From assembly GCA_964590495.1 (NCBI GenBank), contig CAZPWQ010000125.1, forward strand, positions 1-10,079: a DNA stretch of 10,079 nt. The letters are read 5' to 3'. Shown piece by piece: positions 1-6,442 of the stretch. The notes beneath the pieces are model-generated. The model did no database searches and had not been told where the DNA came from. It saw nothing but the letters and a program-made list of their open reading frames with translations. Within the stretch, counting starts at the first letter, position 1; the number at the start of each line of letters is the position of its first letter. Source of the stretch: CAZPWQ01 sp964590495 (GTDB taxonomy: Bacteria > Bacteroidota > Rhodothermia > Balneolales > Balneolaceae). The translations under genes were made by a program, and so were the position numbers.

Positions 1-97
1 TCATTTTACCTGCAACAGGCAATAACGGTTTGGGTACAGTATGCGAATGAGGCCGTACTCGTGTTCCCCGGCCTGCCATTGGGATAATTAATTTCAT
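1..97 (-). CDS. Sugar-phosphate nucleotidyltransferase, N-terminal fragment (cut by window edge)
   Basis: Reading the minus strand from the ATG at 97-95 gives 32 codons that run off the left edge. The peptide starts MKLIIPMAGRGTRVRP and continues to VPKPLLPVAGK. This is the N-terminal signature of NDP-sugar pyrophosphorylases (GxGTRxRP...PKPLxPVxGKP), which join a sugar-1-phosphate to an NTP and feed cell-envelope or exopolysaccharide synthesis. The glycine-rich loop binds the nucleotide, and the Lys of the PKP motif contacts phosphate. RmlA-like (glucose-1-phosphate thymidylyltransferase), GalU-like and mannose-1-phosphate guanylyltransferase-like members cannot be separated from 32 residues. 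The gene is divergent from the MurF-like gene, so the 209-base gap probably holds both promoters. Confidence 0.85.
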   Translation of the reverse strand, partial: MKLIIPMAGRGTRVRPHSHTVPKPLLPVAGKM

Positions 98-306
98 ATA
101 TTTGAGTAAATTTTAGATGGTTTACGTCTGCTTTTACTATCTATAAAGCAGAAATAATATAAAAGAAGTTCGATACATTAACGACCTTCTGCTGCTGGTG
201 TATAGAGGTTATGGGTATTTAGAAAAGAAATGACCATTCTATCCACCGAATAATGCTTTACTCATTTTATCATCGTAACACATTTTTAACCCATTAAGCT
301 ATTCTA
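98..306. other. Divergent intergenic region with one hairpin
   Basis: This AT-rich gap separates two genes transcribed away from each other, so it should carry both promoters. I cannot assign convincing -35/-10 or TAnnTTTG boxes. One clear inverted repeat, TCTGCTTT (127-134) with AAAGCAGA (145-152), makes an 8-bp stem with a 10-base loop. It lies 30 bases upstream of the minus-strand start and could be an operator or leader hairpin. That role is speculative. Confidence 0.35.
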
Positions 307-1980
307 TTGAACTGGTATTTTACTTTTGTTGATGCTCTGATCCTGCTGTTCGTGCTTGTTATGGTGCGGCATACTTTCCTTCGGGCAAAATATTTCCTGC
401 ACATTTTCCAGCAGAACGGTTATAAATTCAATGAATACTGGAACTGGCTGATCGACAACTGGAACCAGCGGGTTATTACGCCGGAACATATTCTGTACAA
501 CATCATCATCTTTGTACTGTTATTTTTCTTTTCCACGGCCATTACCGGCAGTGCCGCCATTATAATCCTGGCGGTTTTCGGCTTTTTCTGGTTCGGCCAT
601 TTCAACTATTATCGCGGTGAAAAAACAAAGAAACCGCTTGTGTTCACACCGCGGATGATCCGGCTGACAATCCCCTTTGCTATATTCGCACTGCTTTTGC
701 CGGCCTTTGTAACCTTTATCTCGTATGCCGGGTATATCCCTTTTACACCGCTTGAGCTGCGGGATTCAGCGCTGTATGCGGCCGACATGTTTATTCTCGG
801 CTTCGGCTGGGTGCTGGCAGATGCGTTAATACCCTTCTGGATTTTTATTGCCGCTACCATCACAAAGCCGGTAGAAAATCGCATCCACCGGCATTTTATC
901 GATATGGCCAGAGAGAAGCTGTCACAGATGCCCGGTCTCACGGTGATTGCTATTACCGGAAGCTACGGGAAAACCAGTACGAAATTTATGATCCGGGATA
1001 TTCTGGGGGAACGCTTTGCTGTGTGCGCCACGCCCGGCAGCTATAATACGCCGATGGGTATATGCAAAGTCATCAACAACGATCTCGAAGCTCATCACCA
1101 GGTTCTGGTACTGGAGATGGGTGCACGGTACGAGGGCAATATTGACGACTTGTGTGATATTGCCGAACCCGATATTTCGGTGGTGACCAATATCGGTATC
1201 GCTCATCTTGAGACCTTCGGTTCGCAGCAGGCGATCGCCCGGACGAAATCCACACTCGTTAGGAGAACAAAACCTGGCGGAATAACCGTATTGAATGCCG
1301 ATGATGAGCTCGTAGACGCCATGGCCGATTTGCGGGATGACCTTGTCGTCATCAAGGCCGGACTCACAAAGGGAGACATTACCGCCTCGAATATCCGCTA
1401 TAATCACGAGGGTACCCATTTTAGCGCATGGGCAAACGGGGAGTCTGAACGTTTCAATATGCAGCTGCTGGGAGCTCACAACGTTCAAAACATGCTGTTG
1501 GCTGTCGGAGTGGCGAAATCGATGGGAATGCGTCTTACCACTATAGCAATGGCAGCGGCTCGTATCGAACCGGTTGAACATCGCCTGGAACTCAAGCGGC
1601 ATAACGGAATCACGATCATTGATGACGCTTTTAACTCCAACCCCATCGGTGCCCGGAATGCTGTGGAAATCCTTGGAGCGTTCGATTCCGGCCGCCGGAT
1701 TATCATTACTCCCGGCATGATTGAGCTTGGTGATATCCAGGCAGAAAAAAACCGGGAGTTCGGCCGTCAGATCGCAGCTGCAGAACTGGATCTGGTTATC
1801 CTGGTCGGCGAGCAACAGACAGCCCCCATCAGGGAGGGATTGAGGGAAAGCGGATTTGACGAGAACAGGATCGTGGTGGCCAAAAGCCTCTACGAAGCCA
1901 ACCACATCATGCAGAATTTTGTCCGGGATGGGGATGTGGTGCTTTACGAAAATGATTTGCCGGATACGTATAATGAATGA
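307..1980 (+). CDS. Membrane-anchored Mur ligase family protein, MurF-like
   Basis: The 557-residue protein has about five predicted membrane segments (roughly residues 5-22, 62-80, 83-98, 118-142 and 158-184). A Mur-ligase core follows. The ATP P-loop is TGSYGKTS (217-224). MurF-type motifs are EMGARYEGNID (270-280), TNIGIAHLETFGS (294-306), K314 at the usual carbamylated-lysine site, GAHNVQN (389-395), EHRLEL (424-429), DDAFNSNP (439-446) and GMIELGD (470-476). MurF ligases add D-Ala-D-Ala to UDP-MurNAc-tripeptide, but they are normally soluble and about 450 residues long. Here the MurF C-terminal KGS motif is replaced by YENDLPDTYNE, so the acceptor may differ. The TTG start at 307 has no visible Shine-Dalgarno; ATG 361 (residue 19) would cut the first membrane helix. 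A stop at 295-297 bars any earlier start except ATT 301. Confidence 0.85.
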   Translation: MNWYFTFVDALILLFVLVMVRHTFLRAKYFLHIFQQNGYKFNEYWNWLIDNWNQRVITPEHILYNIIIFVLLFFFSTAITGSAAIIILAVFGFFWFGHFNYYRGEKTKKPLVFTPRMIRLTIPFAIFALLLPAFVTFISYAGYIPFTPLELRDSALYAADMFILGFGWVLADALIPFWIFIAATITKPVENRIHRHFIDMAREKLSQMPGLTVIAITGSYGKTSTKFMIRDILGERFAVCATPGSYNTPMGICKVINNDLEAHHQVLVLEMGARYEGNIDDLCDIAEPDISVVTNIGIAHLETFGSQQAIARTKSTLVRRTKPGGITVLNADDELVDAMADLRDDLVVIKAGLTKGDITASNIRYNHEGTHFSAWANGESERFNMQLLGAHNVQNMLLAVGVAKSMGMRLTTIAMAAARIEPVEHRLELKRHNGITIIDDAFNSNPIGARNAVEILGAFDSGRRIIITPGMIELGDIQAEKNREFGRQIAAAELDLVILVGEQQTAPIREGLRESGFDENRIVVAKSLYEANHIMQNFVRDGDVVLYENDLPDTYNE

Positions 1981-2021
1981 AAGGAGGAAGGGAGACCGGA
2001 GAAAAGGAGACCGGAAACTCT

Positions 2022-2054
2022 CCCATCCGACGGCTGAATTCGCCGTCCGATGGG
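2022..2054. repeat. Strong hairpin downstream of the Mur ligase gene
   Basis: CCCATCCGACGGC (2022-2034) pairs with GCCGTCCGATGGG (2042-2054), giving 12 paired bases with one central C/C mismatch and a 7-base loop. It starts 42 bases after the stop codon at 1978-1980. No T-run follows, so it is not a classical intrinsic terminator, though it could protect an mRNA 3' end. The purine-rich stretch between stop and hairpin contains GAGACCG at 1992-1998 and 2007-2013, a degenerate short tandem repeat. Confidence 0.5.
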
Positions 2055-2081
2055 TTCGACGGGGCAGGAGACCGGAGGCAT

Positions 2082-2112
2082 CACTAGCGAGGGAATTTAT
2101 TCCCTCGTATAA
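2082..2112. repeat. Palindrome C, copy 1 (GCGAGGGAAT type)
   Basis: CGAGGGAAT (2088-2096) pairs exactly with ATTCCCTCG (2099-2107) around a 2-base spacer. It is preceded by CACTAG, as in the other copies. The same palindrome recurs at 7929-7960 and 9145-9171, always between genes. It is a dispersed intergenic palindrome of unknown role; no coding content is visible. Confidence 0.65.
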
Positions 2113-2160
2113 AGGGTATGGAAATAAGTCGTCTTTTCCCATAATTGGTTGCCTTATTGA

Positions 2161-2290
2161 ACCCACCCCGTCCCGCTCACAAACCCAATGAGCGGTCCAC
2201 CCCTCCGCCGGAGGGGACTTATGTGATTCCGGGCTTGGACTAAGAGGCCATCTGCTTGCCGCCCAACGATGTATCGTTTGGCTATCTTAC
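2161..2290 (+). repeat. Hairpin element B, copy 1
   Basis: This is a direct repeat of 7735-7860. It opens with ACCCACCCCGTCCC. The first hairpin pairs CCGCTCA (2173-2179) with TGAGCGG (2189-2195). The second pairs CCCCTCC (2200-2206) with GGAGGGG (2210-2216) around GCC. A spacer with shared words (GGaCTAAGAG) leads to a third hairpin in which AACGAT pairs with ATCGTT near 2264-2277. The first 55 bases are almost identical between copies and the spacer is more diverged. The remaining gap to 2403 is AT-rich and holds the kinase leader; I see no gene there. Confidence 0.7.
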
Positions 2291-2392
2291 GGGCTTGGCA
2301 GCTATTTTTTAATTGCTTTATACATTAGATATGGCTAGTCTTTGCAAAATAAATTTACAGATAAGCCTCAGTATTGGGTATTCATAAAATAT

Positions 2393-2403
2393 AAGGAACT
2401 AAG
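2393..2403 (+). promoter_or_regulatory. Ribosome binding site deciding the GTG start of the kinase
   Basis: AAGGAA (2393-2398) lies five bases before the GTG codon at 2404. It is one of the few good Shine-Dalgarno sequences in this window and supports GTG as the start, with the first membrane helix intact. Confidence 0.6.
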
Positions 2404-4194
2404 GTGGGTAGTATTTATACGTTTGTACAAAAATATTCCGTCCAGATTTCCAGCGTTTTGTTAGTCATTTTTGTAGGATGGTCGGTCTACATAATCTGGC
2501 AGGTGGATCAGGGCAGGACAGGAATTAATGACCGGATTGCCTTAATGACCAATTTGGCCCGGGTATCCGGAGAATTTAAAGAGATCGGGTTATATATTGA
2601 AAGCGATTCCCCACAGACCAAAGAGGAAGAGAATCAATATATACATGAGCGGCTGGAGAACATAGAACATAACATGTCTTTATTAAAGGCGCAGGATAAG
2701 GTGGATATCCACTTTATCCTTTCCAGAGTAGATTCCTTGCTTCATAATATTGACTGGGAGGGTAGCAGCAGAATGGATTTGAGGCAATCTGATATGGACG
2801 TGGTAGTGCTGCAGGTACTCGAAGAACTGGATGATGCCACCGCCATTATGGGTTATGCGATAAATAGGGAGGGTGTTAAAATTAATTCCTATTGGAATCA
2901 ACTCTATTTTATAATTTTCATTTCCTCCATATTGGGAGTGTTATTGGCCTTGATGGTTAAGCGGCAGAAAGGTTATATGAGTGCCGTGGAACAGGCGAAG
3001 GAAAAAGCAGAATCAGCTGCCCGTATCAAATCGGACTTCCTGGCGGTAATGAGTCATGAAATTCGCACACCGTTGAATGCGGTAATAGGCATGTCTGATT
3101 TAATTATGGAAACCCACCTGGACGAAGAACAGGAAGAATATGTGCGTACGATCAAAATCGGCGGCGAAAATCTCTTGTCCATAATCAATGATGTGCTGGA
3201 CTATTCGAAGCTTGAATCCGGTAACATGGAAATGGATCGCATTCCCTTTGATTTGCCAGACCTGATTCAGGAGGTATTCAATTTGGTTTCTCTTAAAGTG
3301 AGGGAAAAAAATCTGACTATCTCCTGTGACCTGTCACCGGAAGTTCCACATGAGTTGATTTCTGATAAATCCCGGCTGAGGCAGGTGTTAATTAACCTGG
3401 TGGGTAATGCTGTAAAATTTACTGAAAATGGTGATGTAGAATTAAAAGTAGAGACCTGTGGAATAAAAAATGGTAAGCAGGGCCTGCGTTTTATCCTGAG
3501 GGATACCGGCATTGGTATACCTGAGGATAAGCTCTCCGAATTATTTGAGTCTTTTTCACAAGTGGATAGTTCCACAACCCGTAACTACGGCGGAACCGGT
3601 CTGGGATTGGCCATCAGTAAGAAAATAGTGAAAATGATGGATGGTGATATAGAAGTGGAGAGTGAAGTAGGCAAAGGTTCTGTTTTCCGTTTTACTATTT
3701 ATACTGATATTGGATGCAGGGAAAAAGGGGAGAGAGAGAAGCTGTTAGGGTCACAAGAGAGCGTAATTTCAGATGAAGCGACAGAAAACGCGGATATTAG
3801 CATCCTTATAGTAGAGGACAACCAGATAAATCAATTGGTTTCTTTAAAGGTTCTGGAAAAGTTGGGATATTATGCAGATGTCGCTTCAGACGGATCGGAG
3901 GCTTTGAAACTCATCCAAAATACACCATATGATATCATATTTATGGATCTGCAGATGCCTGTAATGGATGGTTATGAAGCCACAGAAAAGATAAGGTCCG
4001 GGACGAATGGAAAAGATGACAACCCTGTAATTATTGCGATGACTGCAGATGCCCAGCCACATGTAAGAGAAAAGTGCCTTCAGGCGGGTATGGACGACTA
4101 TCTCTCCAAACCGGTTCAGATAAAACAGTTGGAAAAAATGATTCTCAAATGGCTGAAGAAAAGTCCTGAAAAAATCAGTTCTGTAAGAAGTTAG
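2404..4194 (+). CDS. Hybrid sensor histidine kinase with C-terminal receiver domain
   Basis: The 596-residue protein is a membrane sensor kinase of a phosphorelay. Membrane helix 1 (about 12-32) and helix 2 (about 166-185) frame a periplasmic region of about 130 residues with no family I recognise; a short coiled coil links to HisKA. The phosphoacceptor is H218 in SHEIRTPLNAVIGMSD. The HATPase domain shows the N box (NLVGNAVKF, 331-339), G1 (DTGIGIP, 367-373) and G2 (GGTGLGL, 396-402). The receiver has acidic residues E471/D472, phosphoacceptor D515 in MDLQMPVMDG, T547 and K569. All catalytic residues are present, so it should be active. There is no PAS, HPt or DNA-binding domain and no regulator nearby, so the partner is encoded elsewhere. 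The gene looks AT-richer than its neighbours. Its stop codon lies inside a 7-base tandem array. Confidence 0.95.
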   Translation: MGSIYTFVQKYSVQISSVLLVIFVGWSVYIIWQVDQGRTGINDRIALMTNLARVSGEFKEIGLYIESDSPQTKEEENQYIHERLENIEHNMSLLKAQDKVDIHFILSRVDSLLHNIDWEGSSRMDLRQSDMDVVVLQVLEELDDATAIMGYAINREGVKINSYWNQLYFIIFISSILGVLLALMVKRQKGYMSAVEQAKEKAESAARIKSDFLAVMSHEIRTPLNAVIGMSDLIMETHLDEEQEEYVRTIKIGGENLLSIINDVLDYSKLESGNMEMDRIPFDLPDLIQEVFNLVSLKVREKNLTISCDLSPEVPHELISDKSRLRQVLINLVGNAVKFTENGDVELKVETCGIKNGKQGLRFILRDTGIGIPEDKLSELFESFSQVDSSTTRNYGGTGLGLAISKKIVKMMDGDIEVESEVGKGSVFRFTIYTDIGCREKGEREKLLGSQESVISDEATENADISILIVEDNQINQLVSLKVLEKLGYYADVASDGSEALKLIQNTPYDIIFMDLQMPVMDGYEATEKIRSGTNGKDDNPVIIAMTADAQPHVREKCLQAGMDDYLSKPVQIKQLEKMILKWLKKSPEKISSVRS

Positions 4195-4281
4195 AAGCTA
4201 GAAGTGAGAAGTGAGAAGTGAGAAGTGAGAAGGAGTGCCATGGCTTAATACTGAATCTGATTCGGAGGAAGGGAGGCAGGT
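4187..4281 (+). repeat. Heptamer array plus shared tail (module D, copy 1), spanning the kinase stop codon
   Basis: Six consecutive 7-base units occupy 4187-4228: GAAGTTA, GAAGCTA, then GAAGTGA four times. The final kinase codons AGA AGT TAG lie within the first two units, so the repeat supplies the stop. A tail GAAGGAGTGCCATGG (4229-4243) recurs at 7677 and 9083. The next stretch to 4281 (an ATCTGA word, then GGAGGAAGGGAGGCAGG) matches 9083-9137 with scattered differences. Such arrays resemble the short heptanucleotide tandem repeats (STRR) described in cyanobacteria. Confidence 0.75.
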
Positions 4282-4283
4282 TT

Positions 4284-4367
4284 TTGTAGTCCACCTTTAC
4301 GGTGGCCTACAACTACACGGCACCAGCATACGCTGGCATCAATATGTAGCCCGGGTTGCCAACCCGG
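4284..4367. repeat. Cluster of three hairpins
   Basis: Three inverted repeats sit in a row. TTGTAG-T-CCACC (4284-4295) pairs with GGTGG-C-CTACAA (4301-4312), 11 bp with one mismatch. CCAGC (4323-4327) pairs with GCTGG (4332-4336) around ATAC. CCGGGTT (4351-4357) pairs with AACCCGG (4361-4367) around GCC. No open frame crosses them. None is followed by a T-run. They look like dispersed intergenic palindromes, and their role is unknown. Confidence 0.6.
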
Positions 4368-4400
4368 AATAAAATTTCACTGGTACTTCGCCTGAATAAC

Positions 4401-4441
4401 CACTAAGGTACCAAGAACACTTAGTGAACTTAGTGCCTTAG
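4401..4441. repeat. CACTAAG/CTTAGTG repeat with alternative pairings
   Basis: CACTAAG (4401-4407) can pair with CTTAGTG at 4420-4426 or at 4429-4435. CTAAGG (4403-4408) can instead pair with CCTTAG (4436-4441). A related fragment, AAGTGCCTTAGTG, lies in the gap near 7890-7903. This is a short imperfect repeat just upstream of the TPP riboswitch. I see no direct evidence of function. Confidence 0.45.
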
Positions 4442-4467
4442 AGGTTTCTCCATCCGCTAAAAATCGT

Positions 4468-4475
4468 TATCTTGG
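4468..4475 (+). promoter_or_regulatory. Possible -7 promoter element ahead of the riboswitch
   Basis: TATCTTGG differs at one position from the Bacteroidota -7 consensus TAnnTTTG and lies four bases before the riboswitch P1 stem, where transcription should start. No good upstream TTG box is visible at the expected spacing, so this is tentative. Confidence 0.25.
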
Positions 4476-4478
4476 AAA

Positions 4479-4575
4479 CATACCGGGGTGCTCCGCATAT
4501 AAATAGCAGGTGCAGAGCTGAGATCATACCCTTATAACCTGATCTGGATAATACCAGCGTAGGGAATGCCGGATG
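4479..4575 (+). promoter_or_regulatory. TPP (thiamine pyrophosphate) riboswitch aptamer
   Basis: The conserved THI-element core is present in order: GGGGTGC (4485-4491), GCTGAGA (4517-4523), ACCCTTATAACCTGATCT (4528-4545), then GGATAATACCAGCGTAGGGA with the usual spacing. The middle segment (CTGATCTGGATAATACCAGCG) is close to the textbook consensus, with CTGG pairing CCAG. P1 can form from CAT-A-CCGG (4479-4486) and CCGGATG (4569-4575). The aptamer binds TPP and normally lowers expression of downstream genes. It lies 80 bases before the methyltransferase start and on the same strand, so the three overlapping genes after it are its expected targets. No T-run terminator follows, which favours control of translation or a Rho-type mechanism. 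Confidence 0.96.
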
Positions 4576-4627
4576 ACTTGCAGAGAGACTCGTTCCGGCA
4601 GATAACCCGCCAGTAATATCCATCCGG
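4567..4627 (+). promoter_or_regulatory. Expression platform with competing partners for the P1 3' strand
   Basis: The right arm of P1 has two alternative partners downstream. TGCCGGA (4567-4573) pairs with TCCGGCA (4594-4600), 7 bp. CCGGATG (4569-4575) pairs with CATCCGG (4621-4627), 7 bp, and this downstream copy closely mimics the left arm of P1. These pairings exclude P1, as expected for a switch. There is no T-run and no visible Shine-Dalgarno before ATG 4656, so how the switch is read out is unclear. Confidence 0.5.
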
Positions 4628-4655
4628 ATTATTTCCAACACCTCAACATTCCGCG

Positions 4656-5381
4656 ATGAGCAATATTGAAAAGAAGAAATTTGACCTCGCCACCAAAAAG
4701 CTGGAACAGTGGCAGGAGCGAGACGAATGGTTCTTCAACCGCGAGCACACCGAATGCTACGAAGACTATTACGAAGGACGGTACAAACGGGCCGAAGTGT
4801 GGCAGAAAAAAGTGCTGGCCAAGCTCATCAAAAAAGATGAGCGGGTCGAGACCCTGCTGGAATATGGCTGCGGAACAACCCGTTTCACCCGCTGGTGGGA
4901 AGAGATCGGTATCGAAGCCACCGGCGCGGATATCTCGCCGTTTATGCTCGGAGAAGGAACTAAGTTATTCGATGGCGACCTTGCCTGGGCCGACTCCCAT
5001 CATATGCCCTTCAAGGATAACACCTTCGACGCGTTGGCTTTTATCGCCACTTTTGCCTATTACGACAATCCAATCAAAGTAATCCGGGAGGCCGTAAGGG
5101 TGGGACGCTACGGCATCATTTTCGGCATCATGAACAGGAACTCCACCAAGGTGGTGCGCAGAAGGGCCCAGGAGTTGTTCGGACAGAATCCCTACTACGA
5201 GACAGCCAACTTCTATACGCCGAAGAAACTGATATCCACCATCCACCAGGCACTGGAAGGACGACGTTATAATATAGAATGGACCGCCACCGGTCTGCCG
5301 AAATGGTTTCCCGTACAGCGATGGGGTTTTCCCCTGGGCGACTTCTTCGGGCTTCACCTTAAACTAACCGATGTAGAATGA
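4656..5381 (+). CDS. Class I SAM-dependent methyltransferase, first gene of the TPP-riboswitch operon
   Basis: This 241-residue protein has a Rossmann-type methyltransferase core (Methyltransf_11-like). Motif I is LLEYGCGTTRF (67-77), which binds SAM. The acidic residue after strand 2 is D92 in GADISPFML. AWADSHHMPF (110-119) carries the residue that contacts the adenine region, and DNTFDALAFIATFAYYDNP (121-139) is motif IV. About 60 residues precede the core, rich in aromatic and charged side chains (WFFNRE, YEDYYEGRYKRAEVW), and may shape the acceptor site. The acceptor substrate cannot be told. It follows the riboswitch, and its last four bases (ATGA) overlap the next start, so translation is probably coupled. 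No standard thiamine enzyme is a methyltransferase of this kind, which makes its lead position odd. A possible activator, a Trm112-like protein, lies at 7403. Confidence 0.9.
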   Translation: MSNIEKKKFDLATKKLEQWQERDEWFFNREHTECYEDYYEGRYKRAEVWQKKVLAKLIKKDERVETLLEYGCGTTRFTRWWEEIGIEATGADISPFMLGEGTKLFDGDLAWADSHHMPFKDNTFDALAFIATFAYYDNPIKVIREAVRVGRYGIIFGIMNRNSTKVVRRRAQELFGQNPYYETANFYTPKKLISTIHQALEGRRYNIEWTATGLPKWFPVQRWGFPLGDFFGLHLKLTDVE

Positions 5382-6442
5382 GCGCATTTGAAGATAATAG
5401 TGGTAAGATCAGCAGCAAGCTGTTCAGAGAAATCCTGCAACCTCATACCGGCCGGAAGAGGACAAGCGTAATCAAAGGACCGAAATTCGGTGTTGATGTG
5501 TCGATTATCGATATGGGCGACGGTTCGGGTCTGGCGGTATCCAGCGATCCGCTGTCACTGATCCCTTCGCTGGGACTGAAAGAATCGGCATGGCTGTCGG
5601 TGCACCTGATGGCTAATGATATGGCAACCACCGGCTTCGCACCCAAATACGTTCAGTTCGTGCTGAACCTGCCGCCCGGTTTTCCGCTGGAGTCGTTTGA
5701 AGAATATTGGCGACATATTCACACCTTCTGCGATGAAATAGGCGTATCGATCACCGGTGGGCATACAGCACAGGCGCCGGGACAGGAGTCCACGACTCCC
5801 GGCGGCGGCACGATGTTTCTGCAGGCGCCGATGGACCAGATCATCACCGGTGACGGGGCAGAGCCGGGCGACCACATCCTCGTTACCAAAGAAAGCGCCC
5901 TGACCGCCTCCTCGATTTTGGCGATGAGTTTTCCGCAGAAAGTGAAGGAGAAGTGCGGAAAGAAGGTCTGGGAGCAGGCCTGCGATAATTTTTACCGGAC
6001 ATCCTCTCTTCAGGATGCGCTGACAGCGGCCGATGTTCTGGAACCCAAAACCGAATTGAAGGCGATGCACGATGTGACGGAGGGCGGACTCCTCGGCGGT
6101 ATTTCCGAGATGGCGGAAGCGTCGGGCTGTGGTTTCCGCGTGAACAGCGACAGTCTTCCTACAGGAAAAGCCTCTAACCGGATTTGCGAGCTCTTCGGTA
6201 TCGATCACCGCCTCTGCGTGGGTGCGGGATCGATGATCATGGCCGTCAAAAAAGGAAAGGACGATGCCCTGATCATGCACCTGCAGGATCATCAGATTCC
6301 GGTCGTAGAGGTCGGAGAAATGACAACCCGGGAAGAGGGATTTATCCTTGTGGAAGACGGGGAAGAAAAAGCATATACCTTTGACGGCAGTGATCCGTAC
6401 TGGAATGCATTTTATAAAGCAATGGAGGCAGGATGGAAATGA
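5378..6442 (+). CDS. AIR-synthase-related protein (PurM/HypE/ThiL superfamily), possible thiamine-phosphate kinase
   Basis: The 354-residue protein belongs to the ATP-binding PurM superfamily. Visible motifs are GDGSGLAVSSDPLS (47-60), the acidic MANDMATTGFAPK (78-90), GGHT (127-130), GAEPGDHILVT (160-170) and HDVTEGGLLGGISEMAEASG (231-250). ThiL, which phosphorylates thiamine monophosphate to TPP, would be the natural member here given the riboswitch and the adjacent ThiE-like gene. However, GGHT instead of GGDT, and HDVTEGG instead of the ThiL IDxSDGL, place it nearer HypE-like AIR-synthase-related proteins. No hydrogenase maturation genes are nearby. ATGA overlaps link it to the genes on both sides. 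Family assignment is firm; the substrate is unknown. Confidence 0.88.
   Translation: MSAFEDNSGKISSKLFREILQPHTGRKRTSVIKGPKFGVDVSIIDMGDGSGLAVSSDPLSLIPSLGLKESAWLSVHLMANDMATTGFAPKYVQFVLNLPPGFPLESFEEYWRHIHTFCDEIGVSITGGHTAQAPGQESTTPGGGTMFLQAPMDQIITGDGAEPGDHILVTKESALTASSILAMSFPQKVKEKCGKKVWEQACDNFYRTSSLQDALTAADVLEPKTELKAMHDVTEGGLLGGISEMAEASGCGFRVNSDSLPTGKASNRICELFGIDHRLCVGAGSMIMAVKKGKDDALIMHLQDHQIPVVEVGEMTTREEGFILVEDGEEKAYTFDGSDPYWNAFYKAMEAGWK

Noticed and set aside
922..2166. Long minus-strand open frame of 414 codons
   Set aside because: It is antisense to the Mur ligase gene, whose motifs are unmistakable, and runs on into palindromic intergenic DNA. Its translation shows no recognisable domain.
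4351..4367. Intrinsic terminator for the kinase gene
   Set aside because: The stem is strong, but no T-run follows on either strand, so I left it as a hairpin repeat. The same applies to 2022-2054 and 7929-7960.
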